From: Nitrospira defluvii
GTDB taxonomy: Bacteria > Nitrospirota > Nitrospiria > Nitrospirales > Nitrospiraceae
Direction: 5' to 3'
Assembly: GCA_000196815.1 (NCBI GenBank)
Contig: FP929003.1
Location: 868,001-932,000 of the forward strand
Length of the DNA: 64,000 nucleotides
The notes under the pieces were generated by a model. That model saw nothing but the letters and a program-made list of their open reading frames with translations. It did not search any database and was not told the DNA's origin. Numbering within the stretch: position 1 is the first letter of the stretch; each line of letters opens with the position of its first letter. Of this stretch, positions 42,770-52,064 are shown one piece after another. Position numbers and translations under genes: made by a program.

Positions 42770-45700
42770 TCAGGACGCACGCGCGGTGACAGCAGCGGCT
42801 GGGTCGTCATATGTGACGGACGTGTCCGTGTCGTGCGGGAAGGACGCGCCCAACTGAATCTTGCGCGAGGAGCCATGCAGGGTCACCCGCATCGCATGTC
42901 CGTCCCATCGCCAATCGATTGAGCCGCCGGGAAGCGCAAGATTCGAGACCATCATCGAGTGTGAGATCCAGGCCTGGGGAACGCCTGCGCCGATCACCAC
43001 GGTGGGCTCCGCCGCGCCGTCATCCACATAGGCCAGCATGTCTTGCTGCAACAGCAAGAGCAACGCCGCCGTCTCATAATCGGGAGACACGACGGACTGA
43101 TTGCGCCACCCTCTGACGTATTGCCAGCCATCCGCCACATCGGTGGTCGCCGGCCGCGGCATATCCCACGTGTACAGCCCGGGCGATGCCTGTTGAGTCC
43201 AGAGTCGGTCCAGCGAAGCCCAGACGGCGTCCGGTTGCCCCTGTCGCAAGGCCAGATGAGCGTCGCTCAGTTGGGCCGCGATAGGTGCGTGGTCGGAAGA
43301 GGGCCGATAGACCGTCAATGTTTGCCCCAATTGATCGCGACTCGACGGTGTCGACGATGCTGTTCCCAGGCTGACCGTCGAGACCCTGGCGTCGGAGCCG
43401 CCATTGCGGTTTCGGCGTTGCCAATTGTTGCGTAACGTGTGGGCATGATTCCGCCAGCCTGTCGCGTACCGGTGCTTGCCCAGCCGTTCGGCAAATTCGG
43501 CCGCGGCAAGCAAGCCGCGATAGCTCACCGCATTGACGTACAGCGAGGGCCACTCGTCCCCGACACGGCCTACGATCAGTCCGTCGTGTGCCGGTTTGGC
43601 CAGCACACTTTTCGTTATCTGCTGTCCGTGTTGGAGGTCGTACGGAGAGGGTACGGCAAAAGATTCTTCGATGGGGGCGCGAGCCGTCAGCATGGCCTCA
43701 ATGCGTTGGGTCTTGCGGAGCACATGAGGCCACAACCACTGATCGTGCTCATGATCGGCAATGTAATTCGCGGACGTGGTCAGGGCCCAGATGGTCAACC
43801 CGGGCGCATCGGCTTCGGGCCCGTTCCCACCGGCAAAATCGTGTGTTGCCAGATATTGGGCCAGTACGCGGCTGACGCGAGGATCACCCGCTCGCGCGAG
43901 GGCGGTCGCGATATAGGCCCCCTGCCTCTGCCAGGCGCGATAGAAAAACGTGGGGTCTCCGGGTCTGGTTTCACGGCCGATCAGACTCATCATCAGGTGA
44001 TCGATTTGCGCATTCATGGATGCCTGAAAGCGTTGATCAGGAAGATCGAGCCGGACTCGCTCAGGCGAATTTCTGTACCATCGCTGCATTTGAATGGGAA
44101 TCCGTAAGTCGGACAAGATGAGCCGGTATTCCTCTCCCGCCTCCGAGACGGGCCCCGGTAGCGCAAGACGCGCGTAACCCCAGCCGGACGCATCGGCCCA
44201 GGACCGGTTCGTCGATACAGACGTCATCCAGTTCACGGTCTGCTCGTCTCCGAGAGCGACCTTCGCAGGAGCAGGCGTGACGCGGACGGTCCAACGACGA
44301 TTGATGTCGAGCTGCTCGCCGTCCCAGCCCAACTCGGTGACCGGTCCTCCGGCGGGCCCGACGCTGCGAATCACAATCACCGGGGTGTGGGACGTACGGT
44401 TCTTGAACCGCAGCTCCCAATGGGTGGCGTCCAGTCTGGTCCAGGTGGCGTCATAGTAGGGCGTCCGGGTCGCGATGGCGGGAACATGAGGATGGGGGGA
44501 CGGTTCGAATGTCTGCTGAATGTCTTTGAGCGGCACCGACTGGCTGGTGACGAGCGGGCGTCCCTCGGCATCGCAGAGCCAGAGCGAAACACCGAAACTC
44601 GGGGCCTGCGGACTGAAGTCTCCACCGGGCTCGTGATAGGCATGTTCGGCTTCAGGAGCGCCGGGCACGCCCATCGGGATATGCCCGACCGATCGGGGCC
44701 AGGGGCGGTCCGGATCGTTCCGCATCAGGCTGGTCATCGCGTCGCGTTGCGGTGTGAAGTGGGTCGCGGACTCCGTGGCCTGCCGGAATTGCTGCCAGTT
44801 GTTGATGCCGGCGCACAGGGCGAGGAGGCCCGCAAGGACGAGCACCGCCCGGCGTCCCGGGCTGAGTGTCCCCAGCGCGGCGAGGGCGATGAGAAGAGGG
44901 GTGAAATTCAGACTGTAGGTGAAGGTTTCTTCCCCGTAGACCATGTGCAGCGACAGTTCGAACAACAACAGGGTTGCCAGCACGAGGCGGAAGCGCACCT
45001 GGCGATCCATCGTCACCAGCCGCCAGAGTCCGTTGAGGAGTAAGGCCGACCACAGGCAGACGGCGATCAACCCGAGCGAGCCCGCCGACCCGGGAGGGGA
45101 AAATTGAAACGCCAGGCGTTGCGCCAGACGAACGGAGTCGTCGCCGACCTGAATGTACCCATCGTCATCGATGAACCGTATCGCCGGAGCGACAAGGGTG
45201 TGGAAGACAAACGACGAGGCGATGTTGCTCGCGTGTCCGGACTGGGGATGGTTGATCCAGTTGGCCTCCTTGCGGCTGCCGATGAAAAACTCCGCGGAGG
45301 GGAAGATGAACTTTTGCGCGCCCCACAAGAGCACCACCAGGCAGAAGGCATTGATGGAGAGTTGTACCGCCTGTTTGAACGGCCAGCGCGCCAGCGTCGT
45401 CAGGAGGCCGGCCATCCAATTCGTGACCGTGATGCTGAGGGTGAAGGCGCTGGCGAGCACATAGGGCAGGGCGCCGACTCGATGCTGTTCGGCGAGCAAG
45501 AGCAGGGCGAGCGCAACCATGATCGACCAGGAGCCCCAGGTGTAGGAGTTGGGCACAGGAAGCCAAAAGATGGCCGAGGCACTGGAGAGCCCGAGTGCCG
45601 TGAAGACGCAGGCATCGAGCGTCCGGCAGCCGAGCAGGCGCAGCAGGAGATACAACGTCCCTATCCAGATGCCTCCGAGGATGCTGGTCACGTACAAGAC

Positions 45701-46087
45701 GGCTCTGAGCGGAGGGATCGCGAGCGTGTGCTTCACCAGATAGACGGGGACGAACGTGAGGATCGAGAACAGGGGATGGACGGAGGTCCGTGAGTGGTCA
45801 TCGGTGGTGGAGGTCATGTTCGAGACTTCACGAACCGTGTCTGATTCAAACCAAAAGTCCATCGATTGCAGCAGGAAGGCAGGGGTCATATCGGCAATGA
45901 GGAGACAGGCCATGCCGACCGAGAGGGTCAGGCCTGCGGCAATCACCCAGTCCGTTCGCTTCAACCGCGCGTGATGATGCGGTTGCTCAGGGGCGGGGGA
46001 GGGCGAACCCTCGGAGTCCTTGTCCGGGAACTCCGGCTCCGGATAGGGAAGCACGCGTGCTGTATTGCCGTCTCTCACGAAACCCAT
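42770..46087 (-). CDS. Large membrane protein with a C-terminal six-hairpin glycosidase-like domain
   Basis: A 1105-residue protein. After a cytoplasmic Pro/His-rich N-terminus it has about ten membrane helices to residue 430, an arrangement like GT-C glycosyltransferases or PMT-type proteins, including an acidic first loop (ESDTVREVSNMTSTTDDHS). A strand-rich periplasmic domain follows (about 500-640), and then a helical toroid (about 690-1050) with segments such as FYRAWQRQGAYIATALARAGD, SPYDLQHGQQITKS, YVNAVSYRGLLAAAEFAERL and GWQYVRGWRNQSVVS, which look like six-hairpin glycosidases. One polypeptide thus seems to pair a polysaccharide-synthesis-type membrane part with a hydrolase-like part. 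No catalytic residues can be claimed. A GT87-type gene is divergent from it. Confidence 0.7.
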   Translation of the reverse strand: MGFVRDGNTARVLPYPEPEFPDKDSEGSPSPAPEQPHHHARLKRTDWVIAAGLTLSVGMACLLIADMTPAFLLQSMDFWFESDTVREVSNMTSTTDDHSRTSVHPLFSILTFVPVYLVKHTLAIPPLRAVLYVTSILGGIWIGTLYLLLRLLGCRTLDACVFTALGLSSASAIFWLPVPNSYTWGSWSIMVALALLLLAEQHRVGALPYVLASAFTLSITVTNWMAGLLTTLARWPFKQAVQLSINAFCLVVLLWGAQKFIFPSAEFFIGSRKEANWINHPQSGHASNIASSFVFHTLVAPAIRFIDDDGYIQVGDDSVRLAQRLAFQFSPPGSAGSLGLIAVCLWSALLLNGLWRLVTMDRQVRFRLVLATLLLFELSLHMVYGEETFTYSLNFTPLLIALAALGTLSPGRRAVLVLAGLLALCAGINNWQQFRQATESATHFTPQRDAMTSLMRNDPDRPWPRSVGHIPMGVPGAPEAEHAYHEPGGDFSPQAPSFGVSLWLCDAEGRPLVTSQSVPLKDIQQTFEPSPHPHVPAIATRTPYYDATWTRLDATHWELRFKNRTSHTPVIVIRSVGPAGGPVTELGWDGEQLDINRRWTVRVTPAPAKVALGDEQTVNWMTSVSTNRSWADASGWGYARLALPGPVSEAGEEYRLILSDLRIPIQMQRWYRNSPERVRLDLPDQRFQASMNAQIDHLMMSLIGRETRPGDPTFFYRAWQRQGAYIATALARAGDPRVSRVLAQYLATHDFAGGNGPEADAPGLTIWALTTSANYIADHEHDQWLWPHVLRKTQRIEAMLTARAPIEESFAVPSPYDLQHGQQITKSVLAKPAHDGLIVGRVGDEWPSLYVNAVSYRGLLAAAEFAERLGKHRYATGWRNHAHTLRNNWQRRNRNGGSDARVSTVSLGTASSTPSSRDQLGQTLTVYRPSSDHAPIAAQLSDAHLALRQGQPDAVWASLDRLWTQQASPGLYTWDMPRPATTDVADGWQYVRGWRNQSVVSPDYETAALLLLLQQDMLAYVDDGAAEPTVVIGAGVPQAWISHSMMVSNLALPGGSIDWRWDGHAMRVTLHGSSRKIQLGASFPHDTDTSVTYDDPAAAVTARAS

Positions 46088-46453
46088 GTCTATTCAAGTA
46101 GTTAGAGCGGGGGTGCGATGCGGCACAACCCCGACAATAAGAAATCGGTTGTTTGGGTTGTGGACTGAAGCAGGGAGGAGTCGCGGATCGGGTACGGAAC
46201 GGGGAGATGCCGCAGCAGGTTCGGGATCAGGCGCCTCTCTATCCTGGCCGTGAGTTGGAGCGTCAGGGGGTCGACGGGACATTGTGTATACTTTGAATCA
46301 GATGACCCCGACTACACCGACTCCTCCGGGAGCGACATGCTGCGGCCTGGATCGGGAACCGGCCCGGTTGCTGCAATGCCTCGGGCCGACAGTGTAGACA
46401 AATCCTTCCTCGGTGGCGCTGAGACAGGACGGGCGAGATAGGCGGTTAATTCC
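46088..46453. other. Divergent intergenic region
   Basis: This 366-bp gap separates the large minus-strand membrane protein from the GT87-like gene and must hold both promoters. No clear consensus boxes or convincing genes are seen. Confidence 0.4.
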
Positions 46454-47815
46454 ATGCATCAGTATGCGATCTTTTATGGAGCAGCTGCTCTGGCAGTGGT
46501 GGTGTGGTGTTTCACGTTTCGATATGGTTCAGCCCGAGCGCCCTTTCTCGCAATCCTGGGCGTCATCCTGAGCGGTCTTGTGTTTTGGACCTGGCAAGTC
46601 TCCGAGCCCTCCGTTCTGTTTTCCGATTTCAACGTCGCTTATTACCCGGCCGGCCGCGCGATTCTTGAAGATCTCCCTCACCTGTTCGTACGCTGCTGGG
46701 ATACGCCGGTGTGCGGGTTTGTGAATATTCCCATTGTCGCCTTTTTCTTTACCCCCTTCTCATTTCTGACGCTTCGGCATGCACAGTGGTTGTTGATGGG
46801 CCTTTCGGCGGTGAGCCTTGTCATGAGCCTCGCCCTTCTCTGGTCGCTGACGGATCGAACCTGGTCCGGAAGGTGGGCCATGCTCCTGCTGTTCGCGATG
46901 AACGGGCCGCTCGTCTACAGCCTCAAAGAGGGCAATCTGACTCACTTCGCCCTGTTGTTGTTGATTGCCGGTGTCGTCTGCCTGGACAAAACGTGGGATC
47001 GAAGCGCGGGGAGCTGTTTTGCGCTGGCGGCGATCATCAAGCTGCCGCTGTTGCTGTTTGCGGTGTATTTCTTCGGCAAGCGGCGTTGGGCTGCGGTGTT
47101 CGGCTATGGCCTGACCCTGTTGACCGTGACGGGTCTGTCGATCTGGTACGCCGGGTGGGCCAGCCATGTAGCCTGGTATCGGGAGGTGATCCTGCCGCTG
47201 TCCGACAAGGGAATTGCCGCGTTTAATGTGCAATCGGTGCAGGGGCTGCTGCTGCGGCTGCAGGATGGTGTCCGGTTGTACGATTGGAAGCCTGTGCCGG
47301 TGCCCGGGGATGTCGGAGTGGCAGGGCAGGCCTGTGCGGCTTTGTTCGTCGGGTTGTCCGCTCTGCTGTTTCTTCGGAGTCCCGGTCTGCAGGTTCGAGA
47401 GACGACGAATCTTGAGTTGTCGATGGTGCTCTGTCTCTCCTTGATCATCAGCCCGATTTCCTGGACGCACTACTATCTGCTGCTGTTGCTGCCGTTGTCG
47501 TTGTACGTGGGCAACCGCCTGCCGGTCGCAAATCATGGCGGATGGGCGGTGGGGATGACGTTGTGCCTGTTGCTCATCTCGCCTCCGGTCACGTTTTCAG
47601 GGCCGGATCAAGCGGCCGGCGACCAGATCGCGACGTTGTTTCTCTCTCACTATGTGATCGGGGCTATCCTCTTGTGGGGGCTGTGCGGGTACGCCCGTTG
47701 GTCTGTTGCGAATGTCAGCCGTCTACGACTGGTGGCTGCACGTTCAGGGCCTCCCGCTCCGGTCAGGGCAGATCGGCCGCACGAGTCTGACGAGCCTCAG
47801 ACGCGATCTGCCTAA
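46454..47815 (+). CDS. GT87 (DUF2029) polyprenol-phosphate-dependent glycosyltransferase
   Basis: A 453-residue membrane protein with about eleven helices. The first periplasmic loop has SDFNVAYYPAGRAIL, the Asp-containing start of the GT87/DUF2029 family, followed by NIPIVAFFFTPFSFL and, later, LKEGNLTHFALLLLIAG, KLPLLLFAVYFF and ISPISWTHYYLLLLLP. These match the pattern of mannosyltransferases of the PimE type. Such enzymes transfer a hexose from a polyprenyl-phosphate donor to a glycan on the outer side of the inner membrane. The acceptor in this organism is unknown. A ribosome binding site (AGGCGG) precedes the ATG. Confidence 0.82.
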   Translation: MHQYAIFYGAAALAVVVWCFTFRYGSARAPFLAILGVILSGLVFWTWQVSEPSVLFSDFNVAYYPAGRAILEDLPHLFVRCWDTPVCGFVNIPIVAFFFTPFSFLTLRHAQWLLMGLSAVSLVMSLALLWSLTDRTWSGRWAMLLLFAMNGPLVYSLKEGNLTHFALLLLIAGVVCLDKTWDRSAGSCFALAAIIKLPLLLFAVYFFGKRRWAAVFGYGLTLLTVTGLSIWYAGWASHVAWYREVILPLSDKGIAAFNVQSVQGLLLRLQDGVRLYDWKPVPVPGDVGVAGQACAALFVGLSALLFLRSPGLQVRETTNLELSMVLCLSLIISPISWTHYYLLLLLPLSLYVGNRLPVANHGGWAVGMTLCLLLISPPVTFSGPDQAAGDQIATLFLSHYVIGAILLWGLCGYARWSVANVSRLRLVAARSGPPAPVRADRPHESDEPQTRSA

Positions 47816-47936
47816 GCAGGCCCATTCATGAGTCCTTTCCACGTGGTCTGATCCTCTCGCCAAGCGGGTCGTTTCTCATTCGACTTCCTCGAAGAACGGC
47901 AAGCAGGACTGTGCTCATGAACATCTCCCACGGCAG

Positions 47937-48539
47937 TCAGGAATGGCCGCGATCCAGGACCCGCTCGGCCCGCACCACGTAGCGTAGCGGCCCGCCGGCT
48001 TGGATCGCATCGAAGGGAAAACAGGTCACCAGCACCAGATCCTCTGTGTCTTGACCTGTCGGAATGAGCTCTCGCCGTGAATCCATGACTCGCTGTTCGA
48101 TGATTCGATAGTGCAGTGTGGTCCCGTCGGTTCCCGTCAGGTCGAGCTGATCGTTCGGGTGTACTGCTCTCAAAAAGCGAAAATGCGTGTCGCGGTGACC
48201 GGTCAACATCACCGTGCCCTCCTGCCCGGGCAGAGCGCTGGAGGTGACGTGGCCGGGACCGAATGCCAGGGTCCGGCCAGACGCGCCGGCGAGGACGATC
48301 AAATCTACCGACGGGTGTTGCATGCGGAGCCGCGCAACCGGCCAGGTATCGGCCCATGGCCAGGGTTTCGGCATCGGCTCGCCCGTCAGAGCGCGGGACC
48401 AGGCCCGCTGCAGCAGAACCTGCGCGAGCCTGGCCTTGGCATAGATCCACGATCCTTCCCAGACCTGCCAGCCGCCGATGGCGAGAAGTCCCGCTATCAA
48501 TATCGTCAGCAGACGGGAGCCCGGTCTGAATCGACTCAT
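47937..48539 (-). CDS. Dedicated sortase
   Basis: A 200-residue protein starting at ATG 48539, which overlaps the previous stop as ATGA. After an N-terminal membrane helix the sortase domain has His115 in TGHRDTHF, Cys173 in VTCFPF and the Arg of LRYVVRAERV (Arg187 or Arg190), the complete catalytic set. This is the kind of sortase found alone in Gram-negative bacteria next to a single target protein (the marine proteobacterial type, TIGR03784). It cuts the target sorting signal in the adjacent gene and joins the protein to an unknown nucleophile in the envelope. Confidence 0.88.
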   Translation of the reverse strand: MSRFRPGSRLLTILIAGLLAIGGWQVWEGSWIYAKARLAQVLLQRAWSRALTGEPMPKPWPWADTWPVARLRMQHPSVDLIVLAGASGRTLAFGPGHVTSSALPGQEGTVMLTGHRDTHFRFLRAVHPNDQLDLTGTDGTTLHYRIIEQRVMDSRRELIPTGQDTEDLVLVTCFPFDAIQAGGPLRYVVRAERVLDRGHS

Positions 48540-50674
48540 ACGACTGCCCGGCGGAATGGCCACAGCAAGCAGGACAACAGAAGTGCCGCTGCCCCCATCA
48601 CAATGTGCAGGTGTCCGTCGGTCGCAGTTCTCGGGAGGTTCGCGAGCGCGGTGAGGTCCTGCGTCCGCGCCGGATTAGTCGTGTGGTCGCGCTCAGCAGC
48701 CGGGGAGTCTGTCGGTCTGGCAGGAGTGATATCGACAGCGACCAGACTGGTGTATCGGCTGACCAGGTGGTGGGTAAGGGCGACGTCCAGCACGGCCTTT
48801 CGGATCGTCTCTTCAGCGCCGCCCTTGTAGGTCTCATCCATGAGCGCCGCAATCTTTTGCCTGGCCCAGTAAACCGAGAGCCCTCCATGAGCGGTCGCAT
48901 TGTTGAACGAGATCGGGAGTGACCAGGCTGCGCTTCCGATCCGTCCGTGCAGCATGGCCTGGGGAGGCAGCGAATCGGCTTTCAGTGCCAGCACGATGGG
49001 TTCGCCCTCATAGAGATCCGTGATGGTTGCCGGGAATTGTTCGAGTCCCGACCATCCGGTTGCATCGAGGGTGATGTCGTTGAGCACCGGATGCTCAAGT
49101 TTTCTGAACAGACCATCCAGCTTGTCCTTTACCTCATTCACATTGCCGATGTAGGTGAAGGTGCCGCGGCCTGTTTCGGCAGCTTTCCGCATCAGATGAC
49201 TGTTAGGCGTGGAGCCGATCCCGATGGTGAACAGGCGTCTGCTGCCCACGCGCTGGTGCAGCAGTTCGAAGAGCTCCTCCTCATTGCCGACCTGTCCGTC
49301 GGTGATGAGAATGATCTGCTGGAGCCGTGCGCTGTCCTGCGGGCTCTTGAGGGCCTGTCTCAAGGCCGGAAGTATTTCCGTTCCCCCGTCGGCCGCGAGG
49401 TGTTCCGTGTACCGGATGGCTTGTTGCATTGATTTGGTCGTCACGGGCTGCGGTATGGGGAACAACGACCGGACCGTGTGGTTGAATTGAATGATGTTGA
49501 AGCGATCCTGTGTGGTCAGCCGCGAGAGGGCGGCCGTTAATGATCCCTTGGCCTGTTCGATGGACGCGCCGGCCATGGATCCCGATCGGTCGATGATGAA
49601 GGTGATGTCCCGCGGAACTCGCGCCGTTGTCTCACGATGCTGTGTCGGTGGAACAAGCATCAGCATGGCATAGCTTGTGCCGTCTTTCTGTTCGGTAAAG
49701 ACGGTGGCCATCGGTTCGGTTCGCGGCGCCGGATGCCAGATGAGTTGGAAATCCCGATCAGCCGGGACCGTATCTTCCCGGAGACTGATCTGGTATCCGC
49801 CGTCCTGATCCTGAAGGCTGATGATCGGGTGAAACGGCGACTCCACCCGGGCAAGAGGAAAGCCCGGGTGGAGCGAGAGCGAGAGGCTTAGGGGGTTGAT
49901 CGTGCCGTCCTCGGGTTGGTGTATGGGCGGCGTAATCCGTGAGGCATCGGGGACACGATCGGTGCCCGGACTGGTGCCGGATCCCTGAGGATCCTGTCCT
50001 TCGACGATCACCGGGACGCCTGGGATGTACCGCGGCCCGATGGCCATGGGGAAGCGGAGTTGAAACCGGTCATTCTCGTAGCGGACGGTTTCCTGATATT
50101 CGAGCTCGATCGTCACATGTTCACCGGGTCCGATATTCGCGACTGAAGTGGTAAACAGATTCGGCCGTTCCTGTTCGACCAGGCCGGTCCGCTTCCCATC
50201 TCGCTTGGCCTGGTCGTAGACCTTTTTCGCCTCCGCCCGTTCCTTGATCCGGCCTTCAATGATCCGCTCCCCGATTTTCATGCGGAGATAATCCACCGCG
50301 GCCGTCTCGGGCAGAGGGAACACGTAGATCCCTTCCAGCCAGTCGCCTTTCTTCCTGCTCGGATTGGTAAAATCCTGCCGTACGGTCGCGCGAGCAATCG
50401 TCCCGGTGACCGCAATGTGCACGTCCGTCTTGAGGATGGGCGCCGGTGTATAACGTCCGGCTTGGTCGGTTCTGAACATCAACGTGCCTTCCGTCACATC
50501 GGTGAGGCCCATGGTGGGAATGATGCCGGTATGGAGGGATTCATCCGGTTCGGCGCAGGAGGTGGCCGGAAGGGGAGCGCCAAGTGCCAATGACAGAAAG
50601 AACGCACAGAGCGTGAGGCGGGCTGCAGAGGTTGTTGCGCGCTGTCGGAGAGGGCAGAAGCGGTCATTCAGCAT
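48536..50674 (-). CDS. VIT/VWA-domain surface protein, dedicated sortase target
   Basis: A 712-residue exported protein of the marine proteobacterial sortase-target type (TIGR03788). After a signal peptide (about residues 15-40) it has a VIT domain (TDVHIAVTGTIARATVRQDF to about residue 195), then a VWA domain with the metal-site motif DRSGSMAG (DxSxS). The C-terminus is a sorting signal: LPRTA, a hydrophobic helix (HIVMGAAALLLSCLLWPF) and a final RR. The LPxTG Gly is Ala here. Such proteins resemble inter-alpha-trypsin inhibitor heavy chains and likely bind partners on the surface. The ribosome binding site is GAGGA. It is translated together with the sortase. Confidence 0.9.
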   Translation of the reverse strand: MLNDRFCPLRQRATTSAARLTLCAFFLSLALGAPLPATSCAEPDESLHTGIIPTMGLTDVTEGTLMFRTDQAGRYTPAPILKTDVHIAVTGTIARATVRQDFTNPSRKKGDWLEGIYVFPLPETAAVDYLRMKIGERIIEGRIKERAEAKKVYDQAKRDGKRTGLVEQERPNLFTTSVANIGPGEHVTIELEYQETVRYENDRFQLRFPMAIGPRYIPGVPVIVEGQDPQGSGTSPGTDRVPDASRITPPIHQPEDGTINPLSLSLSLHPGFPLARVESPFHPIISLQDQDGGYQISLREDTVPADRDFQLIWHPAPRTEPMATVFTEQKDGTSYAMLMLVPPTQHRETTARVPRDITFIIDRSGSMAGASIEQAKGSLTAALSRLTTQDRFNIIQFNHTVRSLFPIPQPVTTKSMQQAIRYTEHLAADGGTEILPALRQALKSPQDSARLQQIILITDGQVGNEEELFELLHQRVGSRRLFTIGIGSTPNSHLMRKAAETGRGTFTYIGNVNEVKDKLDGLFRKLEHPVLNDITLDATGWSGLEQFPATITDLYEGEPIVLALKADSLPPQAMLHGRIGSAAWSLPISFNNATAHGGLSVYWARQKIAALMDETYKGGAEETIRKAVLDVALTHHLVSRYTSLVAVDITPARPTDSPAAERDHTTNPARTQDLTALANLPRTATDGHLHIVMGAAALLLSCLLWPFRRAVV

Positions 50675-50721
50675 AGGATCCTCGTTTCGTCATAGTTGTG
50701 GATGATCGATTGACGGCGGGT

Positions 50722-50756
50722 GTCCCCGGGAAGGACCTGGTGTCGTTCCCGGAGAC
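50722..50756 (-). other. Hairpin between the OmpA-like and target genes
   Basis: CCGGGAA pairs with TTCCCGG around a 13-base loop, and a further GTC/GAC pair lies outside one mismatch. No T-run follows in the direction of transcription. It may lower expression of the downstream genes or protect the upstream message. Confidence 0.4.
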
Positions 50757-50772
50757 AATCCCCGGCAGCTGC

Positions 50773-51594
50773 TCAGTTGCCGTCGGTTGGCTCGGAAGTG
50801 AGTTCTGCCGGCTGGGAGGTTGTGAGCGGAAGGCTCTCGTTGCTCGCGTCGCTCGCGTCGCTCTGCCCTGCTTCAATTGAGAGGTCGAGGTTGTTCGAGA
50901 ACGGATCGGCCGCCGTTTCAGGGGCGACGGGAGGAACCACCAGGTGTTCCTGGCCGATCTTTCGCATCTCCACGTGTACCCGCCGGTTCATCCGGCGGCA
51001 GACGTCGCTGTTGTCGATGCAGAGGGCGCCTTCTTCACCCAGGCTCACGGTGCGGATCGACGACTCCGGCACACCTAGCGCCATCAAGTGTTGTTTGACG
51101 GTCTCGGCGCGCTTCATGCCCAGGATCTTGTTGAAGCTTCTCGAACCCTGTTGATCGGTATAGCCCTGGAGCAGGATGCCCCAATCCCGCTCGCTCTTGA
51201 GGAATTCCGCGTGGCGCTGCAAGGCGGCCTTGCCGTCATCGGTCAATCCCTTGCGGCCGATTTCAAAGTGAATATCGTCGTGCAGGATGTCGGTACTTCG
51301 AATCGCCAACGGGGCTGTGTCCACATGGGTCGTTGGAATCGAGGCTGAGACCGGCGCGTGGTCTGTGGAGTCTTTCAGGACTTGCGAGACCTGGCTACTA
51401 TTGAGGGCTTCTGCCGACGGGTTGCTATGGGCTGCCTCATCGGCCTGGGAGTAGTACCAGAATGCGGACACGACGACGGCGAGGAAGAACACCAAGCCGC
51501 TCATGATATAGACATCCTTCACGTCCTTTTCCGGTCCCATGACGGCGGGAGAAACTGGTCCTGCGCTGACACTGGCTACGGGGGCTTTCTGCAT
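50773..51594 (-). CDS. OmpA-family protein of the sortase system (PdsO-like)
   Basis: A 273-residue protein with a short cytoplasmic start, one membrane helix (YIMSGLVFFLAVVVSAFWYYS), a Ser/Pro-rich linker and an OmpA/MotB domain (about residues 105-225). The domain has DIHFEIGRKGLTDDGKAAL, LLQGYTDQQGSRSFNKIL and CRRMNRRVHVEM, including the Asp and Arg that bind diaminopimelate of peptidoglycan. A disordered acidic tail follows, with a short DASDAS repeat. OmpA-family partners of this kind (PdsO) are known beside dedicated sortases. Here it precedes the target and sortase on the same strand. Ribosome binding site AAGGAG. Confidence 0.82.
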   Translation of the reverse strand: MQKAPVASVSAGPVSPAVMGPEKDVKDVYIMSGLVFFLAVVVSAFWYYSQADEAAHSNPSAEALNSSQVSQVLKDSTDHAPVSASIPTTHVDTAPLAIRSTDILHDDIHFEIGRKGLTDDGKAALQRHAEFLKSERDWGILLQGYTDQQGSRSFNKILGMKRAETVKQHLMALGVPESSIRTVSLGEEGALCIDNSDVCRRMNRRVHVEMRKIGQEHLVVPPVAPETAADPFSNNLDLSIEAGQSDASDASNESLPLTTSQPAELTSEPTDGN

Positions 51595-52064
51595 GATTGC
51601 CTGCTCCTTGTGTTATAGGGCCGGGGTCTACCGGCCCGTCGGTTTCTGATAGATGAATCGACTGACCCTTGTGTTGCGGGGCCGGCTTGGTGATCCTCAC
51701 CTCCTTCCTGCCGGGCTGCCCGCCGTTGGCCGGTGGGTAGAGCAAGGCGGAGGCCAGCGACCCTAACGAGGATGACGATTGGAAATGGCAGTCAAAACAA
51801 AGAGTTGCGAAAGCGTTGTCGATGCGAGTGAACAGCGATTCATGCGGGGATCAGCGGGGATGCGGGGATAGCCCCGCATCAAGAAGCCTGGTAGACGAGG
51901 TGGAGTAAGAAGCGACCGCGTACCTCCCGCGAAGGAAACCTATCCGGCCCTGGCGTCGTTGCTGGAAATGTTTTGTGAGGGTCCGCTGCTGCGGTAACAT
52001 GGCCCGAAAAGCCGCCGACACCTGTTCGGAACAGGGATAGGGATGGGGCGTGAGGAGTCGTTGA
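51595..52064. other. Divergent regulatory region of the sortase operon
   Basis: This 470-bp gap separates the sortase operon (-) from the secreted protein gene (+). It contains the sigma-54-type promoter at 51741-51756 and an expected leader of about 135 bases for the minus-strand operon. No convincing gene is seen. Confidence 0.5.
51741..51756 (-). promoter_or_regulatory. Candidate sigma-54 promoter of the sortase operon
   Basis: On the minus strand the sequence TGGCCTCCGCCTTGCT matches TGGC-N8-TTGCW: the GG at -24 and GC at -12 are separated by exactly ten bases. It lies about 150 bases upstream of the OmpA-like gene. A sigma-54 activator gene is 2.4 kb away (54146-56851), which makes a functional link plausible. 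Confidence 0.55.

Noticed and set aside
46250-46441. 63-residue frame in the divergent intergenic region
   Set aside because: Low-complexity content and no start signal.
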